A DNA stretch of 13,060 nt from Bacteroidales bacterium (GTDB lineage Bacteria > Bacteroidota > Bacteroidia > Bacteroidales > UBA932). Location of the stretch: positions 1 through 13,060 of the forward strand of contig JAGAAU010000187.1 of assembly GCA_017615135.1 (NCBI GenBank), read 5' to 3'. Position numbers and translations under genes: made by a program. Each line of letters opens with the position of its first letter. Position 1 is the first letter of the stretch. The notes beneath the pieces were generated by a model. That model worked only from the letters and a program-made list of their open reading frames with translations. It made no database searches and was not told where the DNA came from. Below, one piece after another: positions 1 to 8,602 of this stretch.

Positions 1-2075
1 AACTTGGCGTAGAGATGGTTTTGGGCATGCAGAAAGACTATCAGGTGGCCGCTACAGGTAAACACTTTGCGATATACTCGAACAACAAGGGCGGACGCGA
101 AGGCATGGCCAGAGTAGACCCGCAGACCTCCCCTCACGAGGTGGAGAACATACATATGGTGCCCTGGAAGGAAGTGATAGGCCGAGCCGGAATGCTGGGA
201 GTTATGAGCTCCTATAACGACTACGACGGCACCCCCGTTCAGGGAAGCCCCTACTGGCTTACAGAGCGCCTGAGAAACGATTTCGGATTCAAAGGCTACG
301 TGGTTTCCGACAGCGACGCAGTTGAATATCTCCACAGCAAGCACAAAGTGTCCCGCGACATGAAGGAATCTGTACGCCAGGCTGTAGAAGCTGGACTAAA
401 CGTACGCTGCACCTTCCGAACCCCTGACAGCTACGTACTTCCCCTCAGACAGCTGATCTCTGAGGGAACCCTGCCAATTGAAATGATAAATGACAGGGTA
501 CGGGATATACTGAGGGTAAAATTTCTCGTCGGCCTTTTCGACCAGCCTTATCAGCTGGATTACAGAGCTGCAGACCTTGAAGTAAACTGTGAGGAAAATA
601 ACCGGATTGCACTTCAGGCATCGAGGGAATCGCTCGTACTTCTGAAAAACGACGGGATGCTCCCTCTGGATGCTTCCAAATTGAAGAAGGTTGCAGTAAT
701 AGGCCCGAATGCAGACGAGACTTCCTTCGTACATACCCACTACGGACCGTTGGCGACCGATGCGGTTTCCGTGCTGGACGGTCTACGCAAGGCTCTGGAG
801 GGCAAAGCGGAAGTTGAATACGAAAAAGGCTGTGAACTGGTCGACGCGGCCTGGCCCGAATCCGAGCTCATTCCGACTGACCCTGACGCAGCTGAACTAG
901 CAGCAATAGAAAAGGCCGTTTCCCTTGCCCGACGCAGCGACGCGGTAATTCTCGTATTGGGAGGAGGGCAGCGCACCTGCGGCGAAAACAAGAGCCGCAG
1001 CAGCCTGGACCTCCCGGGGCGGCAGGATTTGCTGCTGAAGGAGGTCATGGCTGCCGGAACGCCAGTGACGGTTGTGCTGATTGGCGGTCGGCCAATGAGC
1101 ATAAACCGCGCTAAACGCGATGCCAACGCAATTCTGGAGGCCTGGTATCCCGGCTCACACGGCGGAACCGCAATAGCAGAAGTGCTGCTCGGCAAATACA
1201 ATCCCGGCGGAAAACTCAGCGTCACATTTCCAAAGAGCGTAGGTCAGATTCCGTTCAATTTCCCATTCAAGCCTAACTCCCAGGTAGACGGAGGCAACAA
1301 ACCCGGCCTTCAGGGCAACCAGTCCCGCGTAAACGGCGCCCTCTGGGATTTCGGGTTCGGACTCAGCTACACCACATTCGAATATTCCAACCTTTCCCTC
1401 AGCAGCAGGGTTATTGCGCCCGATGGACAGGTTTCCGTCAGTTTCGATGTAACTAACACCGGCGCCATGGCCGGCGACGAAATAGTGCAGCTCTACATTC
1501 ACGACTGCCTGAGCAGCATCACCGTATATGAAAGGCAGCTTCGGGGCTTCGAACGCGTACACCTGGAGCCGGGACAGACCAAGACTATAAATATGACTCT
1601 CGGCCCCGAAGCATTTTCACTTCTGGATGCAAACATGAATCGTGTCGTGGAATGCGGAGACTTTGATATACTCATCGGAGCCTCTTCCACCGACATACGG
1701 CTTCAGACAAAAATGAGGATTTGCGACGGAAGCGAGCCTGACGCTACGAATCTTTATCCAGACGATGCCAGCACCCGCGGAGCGAGTTTCCCGGCGAGTC
1801 TGAACATAAGCGAAGACGTGACTCTCCCATTGAAGGAAGGCAAACTGATAAACGACCTTGCCGTAGAATGGGGCAAGGGCACGGACTGCGAATTCGAGAT
1901 TCTGTTCACTAACGGCGGAGGCCAGTTCCTGCCGCTCTACAAGGGCAAAGCCAAGGGCGAAAGCAGCGGAAAATACGAATTTGAGGCCACTGAGGCGAGT
2001 GAAATCCGTATAAGTATTACCAGGGGACATGCAGTTGTAAAAGAAATGGACAGTTACGCAATATTGAAACAATGA
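1..2075 (+). CDS. Glycoside hydrolase family 3 enzyme (beta-glucosidase/beta-xylosidase-like), 5' end outside window
   Basis: The 3' part of a GH3 exo-glycosidase that would release terminal sugars from oligosaccharides. The reading frame is open to the left edge (LGVE precedes the first ATG at 15), so that ATG is internal and the N-terminus with any signal peptide is missing. Numbering from that Met, the end of the TIM-barrel domain carries the substrate-binding KHF motif (17-19) and VVSDSDAVEYL, where D99 fits the GH3 nucleophile. The GH3 C-terminal domain spans about 205-415 (SLVLLKNDG, VAVIGPNADE, GENKSR with E324, LDLPGRQ, GKYNPGGKLSVTFP). A fibronectin-III-like domain covers about 470-565 (DEIVQLYIHD, ERQLRGFERV). 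A further beta-rich tail of about 90 residues (594-686) is unusual for the core family and could be a small carbohydrate-binding module. Family is secure; substrate specificity (glucose, xylose, arabinose, GlcNAc) cannot be read. The stop overlaps the next start by 4 nt. Confidence 0.93.
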   Translation, partial: LGVEMVLGMQKDYQVAATGKHFAIYSNNKGGREGMARVDPQTSPHEVENIHMVPWKEVIGRAGMLGVMSSYNDYDGTPVQGSPYWLTERLRNDFGFKGYVVSDSDAVEYLHSKHKVSRDMKESVRQAVEAGLNVRCTFRTPDSYVLPLRQLISEGTLPIEMINDRVRDILRVKFLVGLFDQPYQLDYRAADLEVNCEENNRIALQASRESLVLLKNDGMLPLDASKLKKVAVIGPNADETSFVHTHYGPLATDAVSVLDGLRKALEGKAEVEYEKGCELVDAAWPESELIPTDPDAAELAAIEKAVSLARRSDAVILVLGGGQRTCGENKSRSSLDLPGRQDLLLKEVMAAGTPVTVVLIGGRPMSINRAKRDANAILEAWYPGSHGGTAIAEVLLGKYNPGGKLSVTFPKSVGQIPFNFPFKPNSQVDGGNKPGLQGNQSRVNGALWDFGFGLSYTTFEYSNLSLSSRVIAPDGQVSVSFDVTNTGAMAGDEIVQLYIHDCLSSITVYERQLRGFERVHLEPGQTKTINMTLGPEAFSLLDANMNRVVECGDFDILIGASSTDIRLQTKMRICDGSEPDATNLYPDDASTRGASFPASLNISEDVTLPLKEGKLINDLAVEWGKGTDCEFEILFTNGGGQFLPLYKGKAKGESSGKYEFEATEASEIRISITRGHAVVKEMDSYAILKQ
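2072..2075 (+). other. ATGA stop/start overlap coupling the GH3 and beta-helix genes
   Basis: The ATG of the beta-helix glycosidase and the TGA of the GH3 gene share four bases. No clear Shine-Dalgarno sequence precedes the start, and the signal peptide begins right at this Met, so re-initiation after GH3 translation is the likely way the second gene is expressed. This supports stoichiometric production of the two enzymes. Confidence 0.75.
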
Positions 2076-3463
2076 AAACATCTCTGATTTCCATATTGTT
2101 GACTGCGATACTGCTCGCTCCGGCCTGCGCTCTGGCAGGTTCTGCCAAGAACCTCACGGACGCGAAGGTCGAAACCTATTCGTACGCCGACGAACTTGTC
2201 CCTTCCCTGCTGTACGATGTGAAAGTGAACGGGCAGAGGCAGTTCGTTTATCCCACCCCGGAACCGCACATCTGCGCTTTCGGATGCGACAGTGAGGTAG
2301 AGGTGGAAATCTGCTCGCTGTCTTCGGATATCAAAAGCGTAGCCGTACGGCCACTGAACAAGAAATATCCCTGGTCCCTGAAAAACGGAGTTATAACCCT
2401 GAGGCTTAAACCCTACGAGAAAGCCGTAGTTGAGCTTAACGGAAGCGAAGAAAACCCTCTGTTCATCTTTGCAAACCCTCTGGAAAGCGAAAAGCCGGCA
2501 AAGGACAATCCGTCGGTAAAATATTTCGAAGCCGGGAAAATATACACCCCGGGGCTCTTGAAATTAGAGAGCGGAGAGACCCTGTACATAGAGGGCGGAG
2601 CGGTGGTCAACGGATGCCTGGATCTCAGGGAGAAAAACGACGTAACCATTGATGGCTGCGGCATTCTGAACTGCCATCCGGGAGATTCCCGCGGCATCTT
2701 CGCTCTTCGCTGCAAAAACCTTACTCTCAAGAACATAATTGAGATAAACAAAAACAACTGGACTACTTTCTTTGCCGAATGCGAAGGGCTGCGTTCAGAT
2801 AATTACAAGGCTGTAGCCAGTATCAGCCAGAACGGAGCGGAAAACGACGCTTTTGACATTCTGGGCTGCCACGACGTGGAAGTGAGACGCGGATTTTCTT
2901 ACTGCCACGACGACGCCTTCTGCATTAAATGCAGGAAATGGAACTATGGAGGCCCGTCATCCGACATTCTGATTGAAGACTGCATGGCCTGGAACTGCCT
3001 GCGCGGGAATTGTTTTGAATTTGGATACGAACTTCAGGACGATGCCACCCGCATAACCTTCAGGAATATCTATTCCATCCATTCCGCAGGAAACCCCGAA
3101 GCGTACAGGCGAGGGTCCATAGGTCTCCACAATGGCGCAGGAGGCTGCATCTCGAATGTTCTGTACGAAAACGTATGGCTGGAAGATCCCAAGGAATTCG
3201 GAATACACATGATAATCATGCAGTCCGACTATAATATAGGCACGGGAGTGCAGTGGAGCCCTGGAAAGATTTCCAACGTAACACTCAGGAACGTTCATAT
3301 AGAGAAACTCCCTCCAGAAGGGAACTTCATACAGGGTTACGACTCCGGAGAGCATAAGATTAAGGGAATACGCTTCGAGGGTCTTTGGATAAAAGACCGG
3401 CGCATCCGCTCCGCCAGAGACGGAAATTTTGACATTAAAAATGCAGAAGTAATTTTCAACTGA
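2072..3463 (+). CDS. Secreted right-handed beta-helix glycosidase, GH28/GH49-like (polygalacturonase/dextranase type)
   Basis: A 463-residue exported protein. The N-terminus has a hydrophobic signal segment (residues 4-22) ending ACALA before GS, a good signal peptidase I site; C19 makes a poor lipobox because Pro lies at -2. Residues 25-140 form a beta-sandwich-like N-domain. From about 165 on there are repeating beta-helix turns (GGAVVNGCLDL, VTIDGCGILN, LTLKNI, VEVRRGF, ILIEDCMAWN, ITFRNIYSI, VTLRNVHIEKL). The catalytic core resembles clan GH-N: NDAFD (258-262) and HDDAFCIK (279-286) put Asp at 259, 280 and 281, the spacing of the three catalytic Asp of fungal polygalacturonases. The GHG histidine motif and the RIK motif of GH28 are not seen; RGNCFEFGYE stands near the GHG place. 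It is therefore closer to GH49-like or unclassified beta-helix enzymes than to true GH28. The start overlaps the GH3 stop as ATGA, implying translational coupling. Fold is fairly sure, substrate is not. Confidence 0.8.
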   Translation: MKTSLISILLTAILLAPACALAGSAKNLTDAKVETYSYADELVPSLLYDVKVNGQRQFVYPTPEPHICAFGCDSEVEVEICSLSSDIKSVAVRPLNKKYPWSLKNGVITLRLKPYEKAVVELNGSEENPLFIFANPLESEKPAKDNPSVKYFEAGKIYTPGLLKLESGETLYIEGGAVVNGCLDLREKNDVTIDGCGILNCHPGDSRGIFALRCKNLTLKNIIEINKNNWTTFFAECEGLRSDNYKAVASISQNGAENDAFDILGCHDVEVRRGFSYCHDDAFCIKCRKWNYGGPSSDILIEDCMAWNCLRGNCFEFGYELQDDATRITFRNIYSIHSAGNPEAYRRGSIGLHNGAGGCISNVLYENVWLEDPKEFGIHMIIMQSDYNIGTGVQWSPGKISNVTLRNVHIEKLPPEGNFIQGYDSGEHKIKGIRFEGLWIKDRRIRSARDGNFDIKNAEVIFN

Positions 3464-3468
3464 CAACC

Positions 3469-6400
3469 ATGAACTCTAAACTGAAAACCATTATCGCAGT
3501 CGCTGCCATGATTTTTGGCTGCGTGACAGCCCAGGCACAGGGCAACGTGCACGGGAAGGTAGTGGATGCCAACGGAGAAGCGGTCATTGGCGCAGCAGTC
3601 TTCTATGAAGGCACTTCCAGCGCATCCATGACCGATCTGGATGGAAACTATTCAATTCCTTTCAAGAAAGGCGGCAAACTGATAGTGAGCCTCATCGGAA
3701 TGAAAGACGCTGTGCACTATCCCGGCGAACCAGGCACGCTGGACATTGTTATGCAGAACGACGACCTTCAGATTGAAGACGCCGTGGTAATCGGATACGG
3801 CACCCAGTCGAGGAAAGACCTGACCGGATCCATCGCTTCCGTGAGTTCGGAAGAACTCCGCAAAACCGGCAGCAGCAACGTCATGGGCGCCCTTCAGGGG
3901 CACGTGGCAGGTCTCAGCATCGTATCGCAGTCTGGCGAACCCGGAGCCGGCACCCAAATCAAAATCCGCGGTAACAATTCCATCAACGCGGGCACCACTC
4001 CCCTCTTTGTCATAGACGGCATGCAGATGGATGTCTCCGCCGATGAGGTTGCGACCGAAAGCACCACCGGAGCTGGTTCTTTCGACCCCATGTCTTTCCT
4101 GAACCCCAACGACATTCAGTCAATAGAGGTGCTGAAGGACGCATCGGCAACCGCAATCTACGGTTCCAGGGGTGCGAACGGCGTTATAATAATAACCACC
4201 AAGAGCGGTGCCTCCTCCAACAGGACGCTCGTAAACTTCGACGCATCGGTGGGAGTTTCTACTGTTCCTAAGTATATCGAAATGCTTGACAAGCAGGAGT
4301 TTATGAACTACCGCTTCTCTCGTGGAGACTACGGCTGGCAGCACTTTGGCAAGGATACGACCGGCGACGGCATAGCCGACACCCCGAAGGATGCTTCAAG
4401 CTATGAGGGCTATGACTGGCAGAAAATCATGTACCGCCCGGCAGTAACCCAGAACTACAACGTATCGGTAAGTGCCATGGCCGGAAAGAAAACCCAGATA
4501 CTCGCCAGCATCGGCTATCTTAACCAGCAGGGACTCGTCATCAACAACGACTACGCCCGTTACACCGGTCGACTGAAAGTGGACCACCAGATTAACGACA
4601 AACTCAAAATCGGCGCTAACGTAAACTTCGGACGCAACGTGAGCAACGGCGCAGTTTCCTCCGGCGGCGGCTCCCTGGGATACAGCGGTCTGATTCAGAT
4701 GATTTACCTCGAAAGGCCTATCAATTTTATCACCGAATCGGACCAGACCGAATATCCGCACGGGCTGAAGGACCTTACCACCCTGGCAAGCGACCTTACC
4801 TTCCGCAAGATGGATTACAACCGCGTTGCCGGAAACGCCTATCTAGACTGGACCATTATCAAGGGGCTTACATTCCGGGCAGCCGCATCCGGTTCCTACT
4901 CCGGCTCCACCCTATGGCAATATTACAACTCGGAGAGCCGCTGGGGCCAGGCCAGAAACGGTTATGGCACCAACAAGCAGGTAAACTCACTCAGCTGGAA
5001 CGCCAGTGCCACCCTAACATATAAGAAAACGTGGAACAAGAAGCATAATTTCGATGCCATGATAGGCGGTGAAATGAGCATGTACCACTCCGATTACACG
5101 TCCCTCAGCGCATACAATTTTACGGATGAATCCACAGGAGCCTTCTCGATAGGCAAGGGCGGGGTTATCGAAACGCCTCAGCAGGACTACACCGTGAGCA
5201 CCAGGATGTCTACCTTCGGACGTGCGAACTACAATTACGATTCCCGCTATTACGTTACCTTCAACCTGCGTGCAGACGGTTCCTCCAAATTCCATGCAGG
5301 CAACCGCGTGGGCTGGTTCCCCTCCGCATCGCTGGCATGGCGCCTTTCAAAGGAGTCATTCATGAAGGGAACTTCCGGCTGGATGGACGATCTGAAAATC
5401 AGGCTAAGTGCGGGTGCTTCCGGAAACGACCGAATCAGCACTTACGCCTCCCTCGCCACCCTGACGATGAATTATTACGCCTCTAACGGCACCGAAATTT
5501 CCGGCATGGCCCCGAACACTCCGGCCAATCCCAGACTTAAGTGGGAGACCACCTATCAGTATGACGCCGGATTTGACCTGAGTCTCTTCAAGGAAAGGCT
5601 GAAAATCTCTTTTGACGCCTACTACAAGGACACCCGAGACATGCTCTACAAATCCGTAGTATCTGCCCAGAGCGGATACACCGAGAAATGGGACAACCTG
5701 GGCAAGGTTACCAACAAAGGCGTGGAACTCAGCATAAACAGCCATAACATAGATACCAGGAACTTCTCCTGGGCCACGGACTTTACCTTCGACCTCTCCC
5801 GCAACCGCGTGGAAGACATCGGAGGCGTGGAATACACCTCGGTTAATATTGCCGCCGGACAACTTTCAACCGACATTTCCCGCATCATGGTAGGTCAGCC
5901 TATCGGAGTGGGTTACGGTTATGTCTGGGACGGCAACTATCAGCTCGACGATTTCATCATCACGGACCGCATGGGCAACGAACTCCCCTCCGACGTGGTG
6001 ACTTCGGAAAACTTCTCAAACTTCAAATATACCCTGAAGGAAGGGGTTCCCTCCATCAATTCGAAGAGTGTACAGCCCGGCGACCGCAAATACAAGGATA
6101 TCTACCCCGTAAATCCTGACGGTACCGTGGGCGACGGAGAGATTACCACCGAAGACCGCACCGTAATCAGCAATTCCAATCCGGCCTTCACCATGGGCCT
6201 GGGCAACACCTTCCGCTACAAGGACTTCGACCTTAACATCTTCCTTGAGGCGGTTGTGGGACGCCAGATTATGAACGAGTTCAAGCTGCGCTCCGAATCC
6301 GGACTTACCGGAGGCACCCAGTACAACAACCTCACCAAGGCGGCATGGTATGGGCACTGGACACCTGAAAACGGTTCCCAGACCTATTCTGCCCTGCTTA

Positions 6401-6681
6401 ACTGCACAAACACCTACGTATCTTCCTACTTCGTAGAAGATGCATCGTTCCTCCGTATCAAGACAATATCGCTCGGGTACAACCTCCCTGAAAAAATATG
6501 CGAAAAAATCAAGATACGCGGAATACGCTTCTCCCTGAATGTGGACAATGCGTATGTATTCACCCGTTACAGCGGACTCGACCCGGACGTAAGCTACAAC
6601 AGCACCCTTTTCCCGGGGCTCGACAGGCTTTCTTATCCTAAGGCAAGATCTTATACCGTTGGCATTAACTTCAAATTCTAA
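3469..6681 (+). CDS. SusC-like TonB-dependent outer-membrane transporter
   Basis: A 1070-residue outer-membrane beta-barrel that imports oligosaccharides using TonB/ExbBD energy, with its SusD partner as lid. The signal peptide is residues 1-23 (cleavage after TAQA, before QGNVHG). A carboxypeptidase-regulatory-like beta-sandwich (about 25-100: VHGKVVDANGEAVIGAAV, TDLDGNYSI) is the N-terminal extension typical of SusC. A TonB-box-like segment DAVVIGYGT follows at about 104-112. The plug domain has the family signatures GHVAGLSI, IKIRGNNSI, PLFVIDGM and LKDASATAIYGSRGANG (to about residue 240). The rest is barrel, ending SYTVGINFKF with the terminal Phe expected for BAM-dependent insertion. 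Length is normal for the family, with no frameshift. It starts 5 nt after the upstream stop without a Shine-Dalgarno, as is common in Bacteroidota. Glycan specificity is unknown; the two upstream glycosidases imply a polysaccharide-derived ligand. Confidence 0.97.
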   Translation: MNSKLKTIIAVAAMIFGCVTAQAQGNVHGKVVDANGEAVIGAAVFYEGTSSASMTDLDGNYSIPFKKGGKLIVSLIGMKDAVHYPGEPGTLDIVMQNDDLQIEDAVVIGYGTQSRKDLTGSIASVSSEELRKTGSSNVMGALQGHVAGLSIVSQSGEPGAGTQIKIRGNNSINAGTTPLFVIDGMQMDVSADEVATESTTGAGSFDPMSFLNPNDIQSIEVLKDASATAIYGSRGANGVIIITTKSGASSNRTLVNFDASVGVSTVPKYIEMLDKQEFMNYRFSRGDYGWQHFGKDTTGDGIADTPKDASSYEGYDWQKIMYRPAVTQNYNVSVSAMAGKKTQILASIGYLNQQGLVINNDYARYTGRLKVDHQINDKLKIGANVNFGRNVSNGAVSSGGGSLGYSGLIQMIYLERPINFITESDQTEYPHGLKDLTTLASDLTFRKMDYNRVAGNAYLDWTIIKGLTFRAAASGSYSGSTLWQYYNSESRWGQARNGYGTNKQVNSLSWNASATLTYKKTWNKKHNFDAMIGGEMSMYHSDYTSLSAYNFTDESTGAFSIGKGGVIETPQQDYTVSTRMSTFGRANYNYDSRYYVTFNLRADGSSKFHAGNRVGWFPSASLAWRLSKESFMKGTSGWMDDLKIRLSAGASGNDRISTYASLATLTMNYYASNGTEISGMAPNTPANPRLKWETTYQYDAGFDLSLFKERLKISFDAYYKDTRDMLYKSVVSAQSGYTEKWDNLGKVTNKGVELSINSHNIDTRNFSWATDFTFDLSRNRVEDIGGVEYTSVNIAAGQLSTDISRIMVGQPIGVGYGYVWDGNYQLDDFIITDRMGNELPSDVVTSENFSNFKYTLKEGVPSINSKSVQPGDRKYKDIYPVNPDGTVGDGEITTEDRTVISNSNPAFTMGLGNTFRYKDFDLNIFLEAVVGRQIMNEFKLRSESGLTGGTQYNNLTKAAWYGHWTPENGSQTYSALLNCTNTYVSSYFVEDASFLRIKTISLGYNLPEKICEKIKIRGIRFSLNVDNAYVFTRYSGLDPDVSYNSTLFPGLDRLSYPKARSYTVGINFKF

Positions 6682-6693
6682 ACGAGAGTGGAA

Positions 6694-8580
6694 ATGAAAA
6701 CATCTAAATTGATATTTACAGCTGCCTGCACCGCGGTGGCACTTCTCTCGGTCGCAGGATGCGAAAATGCAGGATTCCTCAACCAGGCACCTTATTCCCA
6801 GACTTCCCCTGAGAATTTCTACACCAAGGAATCAGACCTCAAGCTGGCCCTTACCAGTTGTTACGAAGCCATAAACACCCATAAAATCCCGGGCAAGGGA
6901 AATGCACAGAGAGGCTCGTACGCCCAGGGACTTATTTATATAATGAATGCTCCTTCAGACGATATCGGTGCCGCCACCGCCAGCGGGACAGACGGATATG
7001 AAATGGAGTGGGGCAGTTTCATAGAATCTACTGAATGCGTACGCGATTTCTGGAAGGTCTTCTACACCGGAATCAACCGATGCAATATCGTCTTGGCCTA
7101 TCTGGATAAGATTAACCTTACAGAGAGCAGCCGTATTCAGTTCGAGGCGGAAGCCCGCTTCATGCGCGCTTTCTTCTACTATCACCTGGCATGGAACTTC
7201 GGAGGAGTGCCCATCGTTACGGATTACGCATCGTCAGGCATGGAACCCCGTTCCCCGCTGAAAGATGTCTACAATTTCATCTTTGACGACCTGGAATTCG
7301 CTTACGGCAACCTGGACAGCGGTTCCGGCCTTATCCCTGGCTGCTCCATCAACAGATTCGGCGCGGCAGCCTACATAGGCAGGATCTGCAACTATCTGGC
7401 GGCGATGAAACGCAATAACACCGGTGCGGACCTTGCACTCCAGCAGCCCCTCAACGACCTTTCCTGGGTAGATGCAGCCGCAATGACCGAAAAGGCCCGG
7501 GCAGCCCTCGAAGATGTGGTGAACAACTCGAGCTACAGGCTCAACGAGGATTTCATGGCTAATTTCAGGGAATGCAGCAAGGTGGAGCAGAACATCGAAT
7601 GTCTCTTCCTTTCGCAGATGAGCCTTTCCGGATCCGAGGGCTGGTGGCCCAACAGCTATTTCCTTCCCACTCCGGCATCAGGAGGCTCAGACTTCCCTAC
7701 TGCATATGGCGGCCGACATGTTCCCTTCCCGCGCGCGTTCTATATGTATGTAGCTCAGGACCCGAGGCGCGACCGCTTCTTTACAGGCCGCCTTACGGAA
7801 GGATTCAAGACGGAGCTGGCATCCGACGGATACACCTACGGGCAGCCAACCTATCAAGATCCCAACGGAGTAATTGATTACGACGAAGAAGGCAATCCCA
7901 TCAAAGACCCGGTTACCGGAGAGTACGTCCGCATTCCCAACCCCCTTTACGAAACTCCGGAGCAAACCTATCTGGCCACTTCCGGCATGCAGATGTGTCC
8001 CGGCAAATTCCGGCTGGCGAAACTGGAATCGCTGCAGCACACCTACCAGCAGCACTCGCTTTCCTACCCTCTGATGCGGCTTGCCGACGTATACCTTATG
8101 TACGCTGAAGCCCTCTACTTCGGCGGCAATGAACCCCTGGCGCGCGAATGGTGCGATAAAGTTACTTATCGTGCAGCAGGAGCTGAAGGGAAGCTGAAGG
8201 GCGATGAAAAGGAAGCGCTCTACGAGCAGCTGCGTGCAGCCTATCACAGGGACGATTTCCTTGAGGAACTGCTCGAAAGCCGCGAGCGCGAGCTCATTTT
8301 CGAATTCTCCCGCAAGTGGGATATGATACGTTTCAACCGTATAGACGCCGCCATCGAGAGCCTCAACAGCGAATACGTCGTAGAACTCGAAGGTAAAGTC
8401 GACTCCCGCTATCTTAAGATAAACAGCACAAGTGTGGCCAAGTATGCAATCGACAATCTGAAAGCCAACTGGGCACACCACAAAATCTGGCTGCCTATCT
8501 CAGAAGAACAGACAGGTGTAAACAAGTCCCTGAGCCAGAATGCCGGCTGGGGCAGCATAATCAACGCACAATCAGAATAA
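6694..8580 (+). CDS. SusD/RagB-family outer-membrane nutrient-binding lipoprotein
   Basis: A 628-residue lipoprotein that caps the SusC channel and captures glycan at the cell surface. I chose ATG 6694 over the in-frame GTG at 6688: the ATG gives MKTSKLIF followed by a normal lipoprotein signal and the lipobox SVAGC, with C23 lipidated. SusD hallmarks in order: FLNQAPYSQTSPENFYTKES just after the Cys; INRCNIVLAYLDKI (about 127-140); the TPR helix AEARFMRAFFYYHLAWNFGG with VPIV (about 153-176); RFGAAAYIGRICNYLAAM; YPLMRLADVYLMYAEALYF (about 458-476); RERELIFEFSRKWDMIRFNR (about 531-550); and the C-terminal KIWLPISEEQ with LSQNAGW. Start is 12 nt after the SusC stop, the usual SusC-SusD pairing in one operon. 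An insert around 370-435 (ASDGYTYGQPTYQDPNG and after) probably shapes the ligand face. Ligand is unknown. Confidence 0.95.
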   Translation: MKTSKLIFTAACTAVALLSVAGCENAGFLNQAPYSQTSPENFYTKESDLKLALTSCYEAINTHKIPGKGNAQRGSYAQGLIYIMNAPSDDIGAATASGTDGYEMEWGSFIESTECVRDFWKVFYTGINRCNIVLAYLDKINLTESSRIQFEAEARFMRAFFYYHLAWNFGGVPIVTDYASSGMEPRSPLKDVYNFIFDDLEFAYGNLDSGSGLIPGCSINRFGAAAYIGRICNYLAAMKRNNTGADLALQQPLNDLSWVDAAAMTEKARAALEDVVNNSSYRLNEDFMANFRECSKVEQNIECLFLSQMSLSGSEGWWPNSYFLPTPASGGSDFPTAYGGRHVPFPRAFYMYVAQDPRRDRFFTGRLTEGFKTELASDGYTYGQPTYQDPNGVIDYDEEGNPIKDPVTGEYVRIPNPLYETPEQTYLATSGMQMCPGKFRLAKLESLQHTYQQHSLSYPLMRLADVYLMYAEALYFGGNEPLAREWCDKVTYRAAGAEGKLKGDEKEALYEQLRAAYHRDDFLEELLESRERELIFEFSRKWDMIRFNRIDAAIESLNSEYVVELEGKVDSRYLKINSTSVAKYAIDNLKANWAHHKIWLPISEEQTGVNKSLSQNAGWGSIINAQSE

Positions 8581-8602
8581 TAACACATAAAACGAAAAAG
8601 GT

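Noticed and set aside
15..17. ATG at 15 as the true start of the GH3 gene
   Set aside because: The frame is open upstream to the window edge and the sequence begins inside the GH3 catalytic barrel, so the real start lies to the left.
2118..2130. Lipobox reading of the beta-helix enzyme signal peptide (Cys19)
   Set aside because: APAC has Pro at -2 and is a weak lipobox; the ALA-G site three residues later is a better signal peptidase I site.
6688..6693. GTG start for the SusD-like gene, adding two residues
   Set aside because: The ATG at 6694 gives the typical Met-Lys lipoprotein N-terminus; the GTG adds only Met-Glu ahead of it and puts an acidic residue in the signal n-region.
7687..8481. 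264-residue open frame on the - strand
   Set aside because: Antisense to the conserved C-terminal half of the SusD-like gene (MRLADVYLMYAEAL region). No family features, so it is a shadow.
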